Source: Gammaproteobacteria bacterium
GTDB taxonomy: Bacteria > Pseudomonadota > Gammaproteobacteria > Chromatiales > Chromatiaceae
Length of the DNA: 38,576 nucleotides
Assembly (NCBI GenBank): GCA_011390365.1
Contig: JAABSM010000030.1
Location: 1-38,576, forward strand
Direction of reading: 5' to 3'
The position numbers and the translations under genes are program-made. Every line of letters begins with the position of its first letter. Position 1 is the first letter of the stretch. Positions 16,263 to 23,410 of this stretch are shown here, one piece after another. Under the pieces are notes generated by a model that saw only the letters and a list, made by a program, of their open reading frames with translations, had not been told where the DNA came from and ran no database searches.

Positions 16263-17501
16263 CTACCCCGCCTTGCTCGCCCACACCGCGTAGAGCGGGT
16301 CGGCGAAAGGGGATTTGCCGTAGTGGGGATCGCCAAGGGGCCTTGGCAGGCCGCGTTGGGAGAGGGTGTGCAGGTCTTCGAAGCCACCGGCCTGCAAGAA
16401 GTACTCGCTGACCAGTCCCAGCCGCTCGAATTCGTGCAAGTCGACCCACAGGTTGATCGCCTTGCCGGGGAACCAGCGGTTGGAGAAGGTGACCACGAAG
16501 ATGCCGCCGGGGGCGAGGACGCGGCTGACCTCCCGGAAGATGGCCAGGGGATCGGTGAGGTACTCCACCGAGACGCTGCACACCACCGCATCGAAGCTGG
16601 CGTCGTCGAACGGCAGTATGGGGCGGCGGTTGAGGTCATGCACCTCATAGGCATTGAGTCGCCCGTTGGCCTCCAGCTCATCCCGATTCATGCCCAACCC
16701 GACGACGCGCTGGAAGGGGAGCTCATCCGGCAGGTGGCAGTCCCAGCTCGCCATCAGGTCGAGCACCCGATCGCGACCGGCCAGCAGCCGCCGATAGAGG
16801 CGCTGCACCTCGATCAGGCAGCGGGCGTCGAGGTGCTGCACCATGCGCGGGATGGAGTAGAACAGCGTATCGCTGTCGTTGTCCGGTCGCGATAAAGCGC
16901 CGTTGACCAGAAAATCGGTGGCCCGGTCCGGCCGTATGCGCACCTGCATCCCGGGGCCGTGGAGCAGGTCGGCCATCGCCTCGTTGCAGCGTCCGCCGTG
17001 CTCATCCGGGGCGGGGTGGACCTCCAGCACCTCGACGCCGATGCGCAGGTCCCGCCCCGCCATGGGGTGATTGAGGTCGATGCGAATGCCGTCCTCATCG
17101 CTGCGCAGGATGCGCATCGGCTCCATGTTCTCGGAGTAGATGCCGTCCACCCCCTCGATCATGCCCTTCGGGTAGAAGCGTCCCGCATGGGGGGCCAGAG
17201 GCTGGCCGTTGACGCTTCTGCCGACGAAGGCGGAGCGCTTGAGATCGCGCACCTCGCCGTCGCGGCGAGGTGCGATCAGGTCACCCGAGACCACCGCCGC
17301 CTCCGGCGCATCGCCGACGCCGCAGCCGATGAGATCCTGCCGCAAACCAGAGGGCAGCAGGTCGATATCCCGCCAGACGTTGAATTTCTCCACATGCAGC
17401 CACTCCTCGTGGCTGCCGATCTCGCTCCGCCAGTTGGCGGAGAAGGCCAGATGGGCGAGGCTGTGGTCGCGGATCTTGTCATCATGGATGTCAGTGGTCA
17501 T
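16263..17501 (-). CDS. FKBP/SlyD-like domain fused to a SAM-dependent methyltransferase
   Basis: A 412-residue cytoplasmic protein. Residues about 100-165 resemble the FKBP-type prolyl isomerase SlyD: FYPKGMIEGVDGIYSE, then IRIDLNHPMAGRDLRIGVEV, the last close to the family signature NHPLAGxxLxFxVEV. Residues about 205-412 are a class I methyltransferase with motif I VLDLMASWDCHLP, then DLNRRPILPFDDASFDAVVC and VLAPGGIFVVTFSN. I recall a similar D-L-x-SSW-x-SHLP motif I in a plant and bacterial methyltransferase subfamily, so this variant may be normal. I chose ATG 17501 with GGAGG nine bases upstream. Substrate unknown. It follows the DUF523 gene by 20 bp, so both are probably in one transcript. 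Confidence 0.8.
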   Translation of the reverse strand: MTTDIHDDKIRDHSLAHLAFSANWRSEIGSHEEWLHVEKFNVWRDIDLLPSGLRQDLIGCGVGDAPEAAVVSGDLIAPRRDGEVRDLKRSAFVGRSVNGQPLAPHAGRFYPKGMIEGVDGIYSENMEPMRILRSDEDGIRIDLNHPMAGRDLRIGVEVLEVHPAPDEHGGRCNEAMADLLHGPGMQVRIRPDRATDFLVNGALSRPDNDSDTLFYSIPRMVQHLDARCLIEVQRLYRRLLAGRDRVLDLMASWDCHLPDELPFQRVVGLGMNRDELEANGRLNAYEVHDLNRRPILPFDDASFDAVVCSVSVEYLTDPLAIFREVSRVLAPGGIFVVTFSNRWFPGKAINLWVDLHEFERLGLVSEYFLQAGGFEDLHTLSQRGLPRPLGDPHYGKSPFADPLYAVWASKAG

Positions 17502-17521
17502 TTCACGTTCCTCCCAAGGGT

Positions 17522-18475
17522 CTAGTGAATCGTGTAGGGCGAGAGTTCTATCGGGTAGGGTTCCAGAAAGAACTGCCTCGCCAGCCAATCGTTAGGGTGA
17601 TGGCGCAGGTGGTGGCGCAACAGGGTCAGGGGGGTGCCCAATGGCACGCGCTTGGCGCGATAGGCCTCGAACAGATCGAGCAGCTCCTGCTTGTCCTCCG
17701 GCGACAGCACCTCCTTAAAGAAGCCCATCACATGCTGGAGGACGTTGACGTTGCGCGCCTTATTGGCGCGGATCGTCATCACCTCCATGAAGCGGTGGAT
17801 GTAGCTTTCCCGTCGCTCAATCAGGTCCGCCGCCCGCACCCCGGCCACCACCCGCCCCAGCTCCTGATAGAAGTGGGCGCCGCGGGCCATCAGCATCAGC
17901 TTGTGGCGGGCATGAAAATCGATGAACCCCTGCACGTTGCGCTCGGGATCCGGCAGTTCCCGCCAGCGTTGCAGGGCGCAGGCCCGTTCAAAGAAGTTCT
18001 CCCGCAATCCCGGATCATGCAGCCGCCCCTCTTCCTCGATCGGCAACAACGGACGCCGTGCGCGCAGCTCGCCGGTGTAGATGCCGACCCCGTCTCGCGA
18101 GCGATAGCCCTGGTCGTTGATCACCACCGGCACCCGCTCCATGCCGCAGCTGGGGGAGCCCTTCTTGACGATATAGCCGCACAGGGCCTCCTCCCGCTCC
18201 GCCACCTTGGCGGCGAACTCCCGCATCGAATCGGTGAGATCCATGGAATCGGGATCCTTGCCCGGCACCAGCCGGGTCTCGTCGCCCTTCAGACGCAGCT
18301 GGATGGTGGGACGGGGTACGCCCAGACCGATCGCCATCTCCGGACAGACCGCCACCAGCTCGAAGTACCTGGCCACCACATCGGTGATGAAGGGGTCCCG
18401 CTTGTGACCGCCGTCGAAGCGCACCTCGTCGCCAAGCAGGCAGGAGCTGACGCCGATTCTGGGAAGCTTGCTCAT
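17522..18475 (-). CDS. DUF523 and DUF1722 protein (YbgA-type) of the light-response locus
   Basis: A 317-residue protein. The N-terminal half (about 5-155) is DUF523 with conserved cysteines in VSSCLLGDEVRFDGGHK, VCPEMAIGLGVPRPTIQL and KKGSPSCGMERVPV. The C-terminal half (about 190-310) is DUF1722, related to E. coli YbgA, with FHARHKLMLMARG and FFKEVLSPEDKQELL. The fusion commonly lies beside photolyase and a B12-binding MerR regulator, as here. The biochemical role is not known. AAGGAG lies five bases before the ATG. It is divergent from the carH-like gene, with an operator candidate between them. Confidence 0.92.
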   Translation of the reverse strand: MSKLPRIGVSSCLLGDEVRFDGGHKRDPFITDVVARYFELVAVCPEMAIGLGVPRPTIQLRLKGDETRLVPGKDPDSMDLTDSMREFAAKVAEREEALCGYIVKKGSPSCGMERVPVVINDQGYRSRDGVGIYTGELRARRPLLPIEEEGRLHDPGLRENFFERACALQRWRELPDPERNVQGFIDFHARHKLMLMARGAHFYQELGRVVAGVRAADLIERRESYIHRFMEVMTIRANKARNVNVLQHVMGFFKEVLSPEDKQELLDLFEAYRAKRVPLGTPLTLLRHHLRHHPNDWLARQFFLEPYPIELSPYTIH

Positions 18476-18541
18476 GTGAACTCCTTGCTCGCGGATAGTT
18501 ATCCAATCACGCGTAACGGTTATGTTGTATTTGCGGACAAA

Positions 18542-18570
18542 TTATTAGACATCCAAGCCAAAATATGCAA
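18542..18570 (-). promoter_or_regulatory. candidate promoter of the DUF523 gene
   Basis: On the minus strand TTGCAT (18565-18570) and TAATAA (18542-18547) are spaced by 17 bp. The -35 hexamer lies inside the inverted repeat at 18563-18586, so a bound regulator would block it. Confidence 0.5.
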
Positions 18571-18586
18571 ATATTTTTTTGCACAT
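18563..18586. promoter_or_regulatory. candidate operator for the CarH/LitR-like regulator
   Basis: An inverted repeat with 9-bp arms (ATATGCAAA and TTTGCACAT, one mismatch) around six T/A bases lies between the divergent DUF523 and carH-like genes. Its place over the -35 of the DUF523 promoter and 28 bp before the regulator start fits autorepression in the dark. This is inferred from position and symmetry; the known CarH/LitR consensus is not obviously matched. Confidence 0.45.
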
Positions 18587-18614
18587 TGCCCCCCCCTAAC
18601 GCGAGGACACAGAC

Positions 18615-19502
18615 GTGGACGAGTTCCCCATCCGGGTCATATCCGAACTGAGCGGCGTGCCCGCCACTACGCTGCGCGCCTGGGAAAGGCGCTACGGCCT
18701 GCTCAAACCGAAACGCACCGCATCCGGCCACCGGCTCTACACCCGCCAGGACCTGGAGACCGTGCGCCTGGTGCTGCGCCTGCTGGATGCCAACCACCCC
18801 ATTCGCGAGGCGGCGAAGATGGTACGGGAAGGCGAGGCGGAGAGCCATGTAAAATCCCCCGACGGCGAACACTGGACGACCTGGGAGCGCCGCCTGTTGC
18901 GCGCGGTGAGCGACTTCAGTCCGGCGCGGGTGGACGCCATCTACAACGAGGCCCTATCCCTTTACCCCATGGACCTGGTCAGCGAACGCCTCATCGAACC
19001 CACCCTGCGCGCCCTGGGGGAGCGCTGGCACAACCGCGAGAGCGGCATCGCCGAAGAGCACTTCTTCAGCGCTTGGCTGCGCAACAAGCTGGGCGCGCGC
19101 CTGCACCACGAATCCGGCCGCCCGCGGGGACGCCAACTCGTCGCCGCCTGCCCGGAGGGGGAGCACCACGAACTGGGCCTGCTGCTGTTCTGCCTCGCCG
19201 CCATGGGGCACGGCTACCGCATCCTCTACCTTGGCGCCGATGCACCCTATGAACAACTCGTCACCGCCGCCGAACGCAGCGGCGCGGAAGGCATACTGCT
19301 ATCCCTCACCCAGGCCCCGCTGAATGAGAACAAGCTCTCGGCACTGGCCGCGCGCGCCGAGGCGCCGATATGGGTAGGGGGTCACGGCGCGGTCATCCAG
19401 CAGGCCGCCATCCAGGCGTGCGGCGCCCACCCCCTCGGCGAAGTCCGCGCCCACGCCCTTACCATCCTTGAAGGAATGCTGCCCGCCCATGCCCCCCGTT
19501 GA
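18615..19502 (+). CDS. CarH/LitR-type B12-dependent light-sensing MerR regulator
   Basis: A 295-residue regulator. A MerR winged helix-turn-helix at residues 5-75 (VISELSGVPATTLRAWERRYGLLKP) is followed by a helical bundle and a Rossmann-type cobalamin-binding domain. The photoreceptor signature Wx9EH is W138 to E148-H149, and H139 directly after the tryptophan matches the upper-ligand histidine of CarH. H184 in EGEHHELG has the spacing expected for the lower axial ligand. Such proteins bind DNA in the dark as adenosylcobalamin tetramers and fall apart in light, releasing photolyase and related genes. The start is GTG with GAGG eight bases upstream. Photolyase overlaps its 3' end. Confidence 0.9.
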   Translation: MDEFPIRVISELSGVPATTLRAWERRYGLLKPKRTASGHRLYTRQDLETVRLVLRLLDANHPIREAAKMVREGEAESHVKSPDGEHWTTWERRLLRAVSDFSPARVDAIYNEALSLYPMDLVSERLIEPTLRALGERWHNRESGIAEEHFFSAWLRNKLGARLHHESGRPRGRQLVAACPEGEHHELGLLLFCLAAMGHGYRILYLGADAPYEQLVTAAERSGAEGILLSLTQAPLNENKLSALAARAEAPIWVGGHGAVIQQAAIQACGAHPLGEVRAHALTILEGMLPAHAPR

Positions 19503-20883
19503 CCCCGCCGCCGTCCTGCACTGGTTTCGTCGCGACCTGCGCCTCGCCGACAACCCGGCCCTGGAATGGATCGCCGAACAGGCCGCCCCCGCCCTCTTCG
19601 TCTATCTCCACGCACCACGGGAAGAGGCGCCCTGGATGCCGGGCGGCGCCAGCAACTGGTGGCTGCACCACAGCCTCGCCGCCCTCGGCGAGGGGCTGGC
19701 GGCCCAGGGCCACTCCCTGATATGCGTCGCCGACGAGAGCGCCGCGGCGCTGATTCGTCTATGCCACGACCACGCCATCCGCCGGGTCACCTGGAACCGC
19801 CGCTACGAACCCCATCTCGTCGCCCGCGATCAGCGAGTCGCCAGCGCTTTGCACGCCAACGGCATCGAGACCCGCACCTTCGACGACGGCCTGCTGTTCC
19901 CGCCCGGCGGCCTGCTCAACCGCCAGCACGCCCCCTACCGGGTCTTCACCCCCTTCTGGCGGGAGGCGCGCAAACGATTAATCGAGGCGACATCGACGCT
20001 AAATCGCGTCCCTCGCGAACGCCTCTCTCCCCACGGGAACGGGGTTGGGGTGAGGACGCAAGTCCAGGATCTGAACCTGCTCGACCCCCACCCCTGGCAC
20101 GCCAAACTCGCCGCCCACCACACCCCCGGCGAGGCCGCCGCCTGGCGCCGCCTGGAGGGCTTTCTCGGCGAACGCCTGCAAGGCTACCCCGAGGCTCGGG
20201 AGATTCCCGGCGTGGCCGGTACCAGCATCCTCTCCCCTCACCTCCACTTCGGCGAGATCGACATCCGCCGGGTGGTCGCCGCGGCGCTCGACCTGACCCA
20301 GGCCCGCCCCGAAAAATCGGCCGGCGGAGAGCGGTTCCTGTCGGAACTGGGATGGCGCGAATTCGCGCGCCACATCCTCCACCATTTTCCCGCCAGCGAT
20401 CGAAACGCTCTCGACAGCCGTTTCAACGAAGGCATGTGGCAAGAAGACCCTGAAGGCCTGGCAAAATGGCAACGGGGGGAGACCGGCATCCCGCTGGTGG
20501 ACGCCGGCATGCGCGAATTGTGGCGGACGGGCTGGATGCACAACCGGGTGCGCATGATCGTCGGCTCGCTGCTGACCAAGAACCTGGGCATCCACTGGCT
20601 CGCGGGGGCGCGCTGGTTCTGGGACACCCTGGTCGACGCGGATCTGGCCAACAACTCCCTCGGCTGGCAGTGGATCGCCGGCTGCGGCGTCGACGCCGCC
20701 CCCTACTTTCGCATCTTCAACCCGGAGACCCAGGCGCAAAAGTTCGACCCCAAGGGGGAGTACATCCAGCGCTGGCTGGGCCGCGACCACCTCCCCTCCC
20801 CCATCGTCGACCTCAAGGAGAGCCGCCGCCTTGCCCTGGAACGCTACAGCGCCCATGTAAAAGGCGCCCTCCGCGCGTCATGA
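19489..20883 (+). CDS. phrB: deoxyribodipyrimidine photolyase
   Basis: A 464-residue class I photolyase that repairs UV-induced pyrimidine dimers with blue light and FAD. The N-terminal alpha/beta antenna domain opens with VLHWFRRDLRLADNPAL. The C-terminal FAD domain has GTSILSPHLHFGEID, FLSELGWREFARHILHH, RTGWMHNRVRMIVGSLLTKN, DADLANNSLGWQWIAGCG and the closing YFRIFNPETQAQKFDPKGEY. I chose ATG 19489, overlapping the regulator gene by 14 bp. The interdomain linker at about residues 178-190 is encoded by a palindromic intergenic repeat (20022-20056) lying in frame. Light control by the upstream CarH-like protein is likely from context. Confidence 0.95.
   Translation: MPPVDPAAVLHWFRRDLRLADNPALEWIAEQAAPALFVYLHAPREEAPWMPGGASNWWLHHSLAALGEGLAAQGHSLICVADESAAALIRLCHDHAIRRVTWNRRYEPHLVARDQRVASALHANGIETRTFDDGLLFPPGGLLNRQHAPYRVFTPFWREARKRLIEATSTLNRVPRERLSPHGNGVGVRTQVQDLNLLDPHPWHAKLAAHHTPGEAAAWRRLEGFLGERLQGYPEAREIPGVAGTSILSPHLHFGEIDIRRVVAAALDLTQARPEKSAGGERFLSELGWREFARHILHHFPASDRNALDSRFNEGMWQEDPEGLAKWQRGETGIPLVDAGMRELWRTGWMHNRVRMIVGSLLTKNLGIHWLAGARWFWDTLVDADLANNSLGWQWIAGCGVDAAPYFRIFNPETQAQKFDPKGEYIQRWLGRDHLPSPIVDLKESRRLALERYSAHVKGALRAS
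20022..20056 (+). repeat. CCTCTCCCC-type intergenic repeat embedded in photolyase
   Basis: CCTCTCTCCCCACGGGAACG followed by GGGTTGGGGTGAGGA matches the hairpin repeat at 36708-36743 at most positions, including GGGGTTGGGG(T/C)GAGG. Here it is read through in frame as LSPHGNGVGVR. The family normally lies between genes. Confidence 0.65.
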
Positions 20884-20978
20884 TGGTGCTGCGCGAGAAC
20901 TTGAACCACGGAGATCAGGGAGAAACACGTCTGAAGCAACGCCGCCCGCAAACCCAGCCAGTAATCAAGGAGCCACCC

Positions 20979-21365
20979 ATGCACGCACTGCTACTCGTCG
21001 CCCACGGCAGCCGCCGCCAAGCCTCCAACCAGGAGGTGGAAGCCCTCACCCAACGCATCGCCGCCAGCGGCGGTCACCGTTTCGGCCTCTACGCCACCGC
21101 CTTTCTGGAACTCGCCTCACCCACCATCGAAGAGGGCCTGCGCCACTGCCTCACCAACGGCGCGAAAAAGATCACCCTCGTCCCCTACTTCCTCGCCGCC
21201 GGCACCCACGTCGTCAACGACATACCGGCGATCATCGAAAAGATGGCGGAAGAACTGGCGGGGGTAGAGGTAGAGGTGGAACCCCATGTAGGACAATCGC
21301 CGCTGATGGAAGAGCTGATCCTCTCCCTGGCCGCGTCAGGCCGAGCGCGGCTCGGCGATCCATGA
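20979..21365 (+). CDS. CbiX/SirB-type sirohydrochlorin chelatase
   Basis: A 128-residue single-domain chelatase of the small CbiX/SirB class, which inserts cobalt (B12 route) or iron (siroheme route) into sirohydrochlorin. LLVAHGSRRQASNQEVEAL and TLVPYFLAAGTHVVNDIP supply the two expected metal-site histidines, H9 and H77. AAGGAG lies seven bases before the ATG. It follows photolyase by 95 bp on the same strand. Cobalt insertion would suit a locus built on a cobalamin photoreceptor, while siroheme would suit sulfur metabolism; the sequence does not decide. The last seven codons (RARLGDP) lie in a REP-like hairpin, so the C-terminus has probably been altered by the repeat. Confidence 0.88.
   Translation: MHALLLVAHGSRRQASNQEVEALTQRIAASGGHRFGLYATAFLELASPTIEEGLRHCLTNGAKKITLVPYFLAAGTHVVNDIPAIIEKMAEELAGVEVEVEPHVGQSPLMEELILSLAASGRARLGDP
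21340..21362 (-). repeat. REP-like palindrome, TGGATCGCCGAGC family, copy C
   Basis: Read on the minus strand it begins TGGATCGCCGAGC and forms the hairpin GCCGAGC-CGC-GCTCGGC. It overlaps the last codons of the chelatase gene, so it is translated on the plus strand. Confidence 0.6.
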
Positions 21366-21608
21366 ACAGCTCTTCAACCGGCGCCTCCATCGCGACCCCA
21401 AGGGCCACCAGACCCGCTCTCCCTTTCGCAAAGAGGCATCCTGAGCTTGCCGTTGATGCAGTTCGATCTTACCGTCCTGACGATAAACGATACCTTGCTC
21501 AAACCGAGCATGATCTTCCGATCAAGATACGGAACCCCTTCATCCGCCACTCCGTGACATCCTTACTCCGCCAGTGAAGAATCTCATGAAAACCTTGGCG
21601 CGGCTAAA
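21366..21608. other. 243-bp decayed region without an intact gene
   Basis: No complete gene is visible. A plus-strand frame running through the chelatase stop region reads HEQLFNRRLHRDPKGHQ up to TGA at about 21446. A minus-strand frame over about 21400-21520 reads FEQGIVYRQDGKIELHQRQ. Both have some coding character but no start or ribosome-binding site, and I recognise neither. They may be fragments of one or two lost genes between the REP-like repeat and the 100-bp element. Confidence 0.35.
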
Positions 21609-21708
21609 CTAGTGCAGCACCCGCCAAGTGACCATGAATAATGCGAAGCACAGAGTATTGATTTTTATATAAATAGTGTTATTGCTTATGTAACGGGCGG
21701 TGCACTAG
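21609..21708. mobile_element. 100-bp MITE-like element, copy 2 (inverted relative to copy 1)
   Basis: The element has the same length and the same AT-rich core as 12201-12300, read on the opposite strand, with about a dozen differences. The left terminus CTAGTGCAGCACCCGCCAA is intact. The right one (GGGCGGTGCACTAG) has drifted. Its terminal CTAG supplies the stop codon of the minus-strand regulator gene at 21705. Confidence 0.75.
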
Positions 21709-22541
21709 CCCAAGGCATGTTTGCGCAGGCGATAGAGCAGGGTGTCACGGCTGATGCCGAGCAGGCGGGCGGCGCGACTGCGATTGCCGCTGGCCATCTC
21801 CAGGGCCTGGCGGATCACTTCCGCCTCCAGGCGGGTGAGGTCTATTCCCTCGGAAGGGAGCACGAAGAGCGGCCCCTGGCGTTTTTCCGCGGGCTGCATC
21901 TCTGGCGGCAGCATCGCCGGGGTGACCTTCTCGCCGGGGTGGATCAGCACCATGCGTTCACAGAAATTACGCAATTCTCGCAGATTTCCGGGCCAGGCAT
22001 GGCCCTTGAGCCGATTACGGGTGGCCAGCGGAAAGGTGGGCGCCGCTACCTGGCTCTGGCGGGCGAAGCGGGCGGTCAGGCCCTTGAGCAGCGGGATCAG
22101 GTCCTCGCGCCGTTCCCGCAAGGCGGGTACCTGCAAGGGGACGACGGCGAGGCGGTAGTAGAGATCGGCGCTGAATTCTCCGGCCTCGACCTTGAGGTGA
22201 AGATCTTCCGTAGCCGATGCCACAAGGCGCGGCCTTTGGGACTCCCCGGCCTGATCGAACCAGCGCCTCAGGGCGAGTTGCTCGTCGCCACCGAGCAGCT
22301 GGACCTCGGGCACGAACAGGGTTCCATCGAGGTCCCCTTCCAGGGTCGTTCCTCTCTCCAGCATCCGGAACGGCTGATGACGGCGACGACTATGGCGGTG
22401 AATATCCCGCGCCAGGGTGGCGCGCCCGCTGCCGGATTCGCCGCTGATGAGTATCGGCGCATCGCTGGCGGCGACCATGCGGCTGGTGTTGAGCTGTTGC
22501 TGGAACTTGGCGGAGCAGGTGGTGAGGGCTTTGTCGTTCAT
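21705..22541 (-). CDS. degenerate sigma-54 enhancer-binding-type regulator with Fis HTH
   Basis: A 278-residue protein related to the NtrC/PspF AAA+ activators. Walker A is GESGSGRAT (arginine in place of the catalytic lysine). The segment that should carry GAFTGA, the sigma-54 contact loop, is missing: RRHQPFRMLERG runs directly into DGTLFVPEVQLL, where Walker B DE is also changed to PE. The sensor and arginine-finger region FSADLYYRLAVVPLQVPALRERREDLIPLL and the linker WPGNLRELRNFCERM are well kept. A Fis-type helix-turn-helix ends the protein (ASGNRSRAARLLGISRDTLLYRLRK). No receiver domain is present. It probably binds DNA without activating sigma-54 polymerase. The stop codon lies in the terminal repeat of a 100-bp element. 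It follows the membrane-protein gene by 30 bp. Confidence 0.83.
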   Translation of the reverse strand: MNDKALTTCSAKFQQQLNTSRMVAASDAPILISGESGSGRATLARDIHRHSRRRHQPFRMLERGTTLEGDLDGTLFVPEVQLLGGDEQLALRRWFDQAGESQRPRLVASATEDLHLKVEAGEFSADLYYRLAVVPLQVPALRERREDLIPLLKGLTARFARQSQVAAPTFPLATRNRLKGHAWPGNLRELRNFCERMVLIHPGEKVTPAMLPPEMQPAEKRQGPLFVLPSEGIDLTRLEAEVIRQALEMASGNRSRAARLLGISRDTLLYRLRKHALG

Positions 22542-22571
22542 GGCGGTCTGTTTTACGATCAACGAATTCTT

Positions 22572-23246
22572 TCAAAGGTTCGTCCCCAAGGCGTACCACA
22601 AGGCGATGCATCCCATCAGAACCACCGCCAGGGCGATTGCCCCGCGAATCCCGGGATCACGGGTAAGGGCCTGGATACGCCCGGCCAGCAGCCCGGTCGC
22701 CATCATCACCGGCAGGGTGCCGAGTCCGAAGGCCAGCATGTAAAGGGCGCTGGCGGCGACCGAATGGAGCGCAAGTGAGCTGATCAGCACCGAGTAGACC
22801 AGTCCGCAGGGCACCCATCCCCATATCATACCATAAAGCAGCGCCCTGCCCGGTCGCCGCACCGGGTGCAGACGATGCGCCACCGGCTCCAGACGCCGCC
22901 ACAACGGTAATCCCAGCCGCTCGATCAGGGTCAGGCGCGGGAACCAGTTGCCGACGTGAAGGCCGATAAGGATGATCATCAGCGCCGCGATCACCTGTAC
23001 CGCGATGCGCGCCCAGCTGGCATCGATGAGCCAGCCGCCGGCCCAGGCAAGCAGCGCCCCGGCCAGCACGTAACTGAGGATGCGCCCGCCATTGAAGGCG
23101 AAGACAAATAGCGCGAGTCGCCCCGGTCGCGCCCTCGCCTCGGCTGTGACGCCGAAACTCAGGGCGCCGACGATGCCGCCGCACATGCCGATGCAGTGGA
23201 AGGCGCTGAGCAGACCCAGGGTGAAGGCTACCGCATAGGCCAGCAT
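22572..23246 (-). CDS. DsbD/TauE-like transmembrane protein (HCIGMCGG family)
   Basis: A 224-residue protein with about six membrane helices. The first carries LLSAFHCIGMCGGIVGAL and the fourth YGMIWGWVPCGLVYSVL, the paired motifs of the DsbD-like family often annotated as sulfite exporter TauE/SafE or cytochrome c biogenesis. Members often lie beside cbb3 oxidase or copper genes, and transport of reductant or metal has been suggested. Here the neighbours are a degenerate regulator downstream and, divergently, a DsrC-like gene with a CRP-type site between them. The substrate cannot be inferred. Confidence 0.85.
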   Translation of the reverse strand: MLAYAVAFTLGLLSAFHCIGMCGGIVGALSFGVTAEARARPGRLALFVFAFNGGRILSYVLAGALLAWAGGWLIDASWARIAVQVIAALMIILIGLHVGNWFPRLTLIERLGLPLWRRLEPVAHRLHPVRRPGRALLYGMIWGWVPCGLVYSVLISSLALHSVAASALYMLAFGLGTLPVMMATGLLAGRIQALTRDPGIRGAIALAVVLMGCIALWYALGTNL

Positions 23247-23292
23247 GCAGCGCCCCCCGGCTGTGGATGGATTGAAGCCATGGCGATCATAC

Positions 23293-23308
23293 TGTGACGC
23301 ATATCACA
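23293..23308. promoter_or_regulatory. perfect CRP-type site (TGTGA-N6-TCACA)
   Basis: TGTGACGCATATCACA matches both half sites of the CRP consensus exactly. It lies between the divergent DsbD-like and DsrC-like genes. Its centre (23300.5) is about 70 bp before the start point expected from TATAAT at 23359, a spacing typical of class I activation. Other Crp/Fnr-superfamily proteins with the same half site are possible. Confidence 0.65.
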
Positions 23309-23358
23309 TTTTCCATATTACTTGACCATTTTACTCTGGTATTTTTCGCCACCCTCAA

Positions 23359-23364
23359 TATAAT
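23359..23364 (+). promoter_or_regulatory. -10 element of the DsrC-like gene
   Basis: TATAAT lies 46 bp before the start codon. No good -35 hexamer stands 17 bp upstream (CTGGTA), which fits a promoter that needs an activator such as CRP. Confidence 0.5.
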
Positions 23365-23410
23365 GATCACCGAAGACACAGTAAAAAACTAAGCTATGAG
23401 GAGCGGAGAT

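Noticed and set aside
21362-21577. 71-codon plus-strand frame after the chelatase
   Set aside because: Its start lies in a REP-like hairpin, it has no ribosome-binding site, and a different frame in the same stretch looks more like decayed coding sequence.
23322-23350. TTGACC as -35 of the DsrC-like gene
   Set aside because: No -10-like hexamer lies 15-19 bp downstream; the TATAAT at 23359 is too far away.
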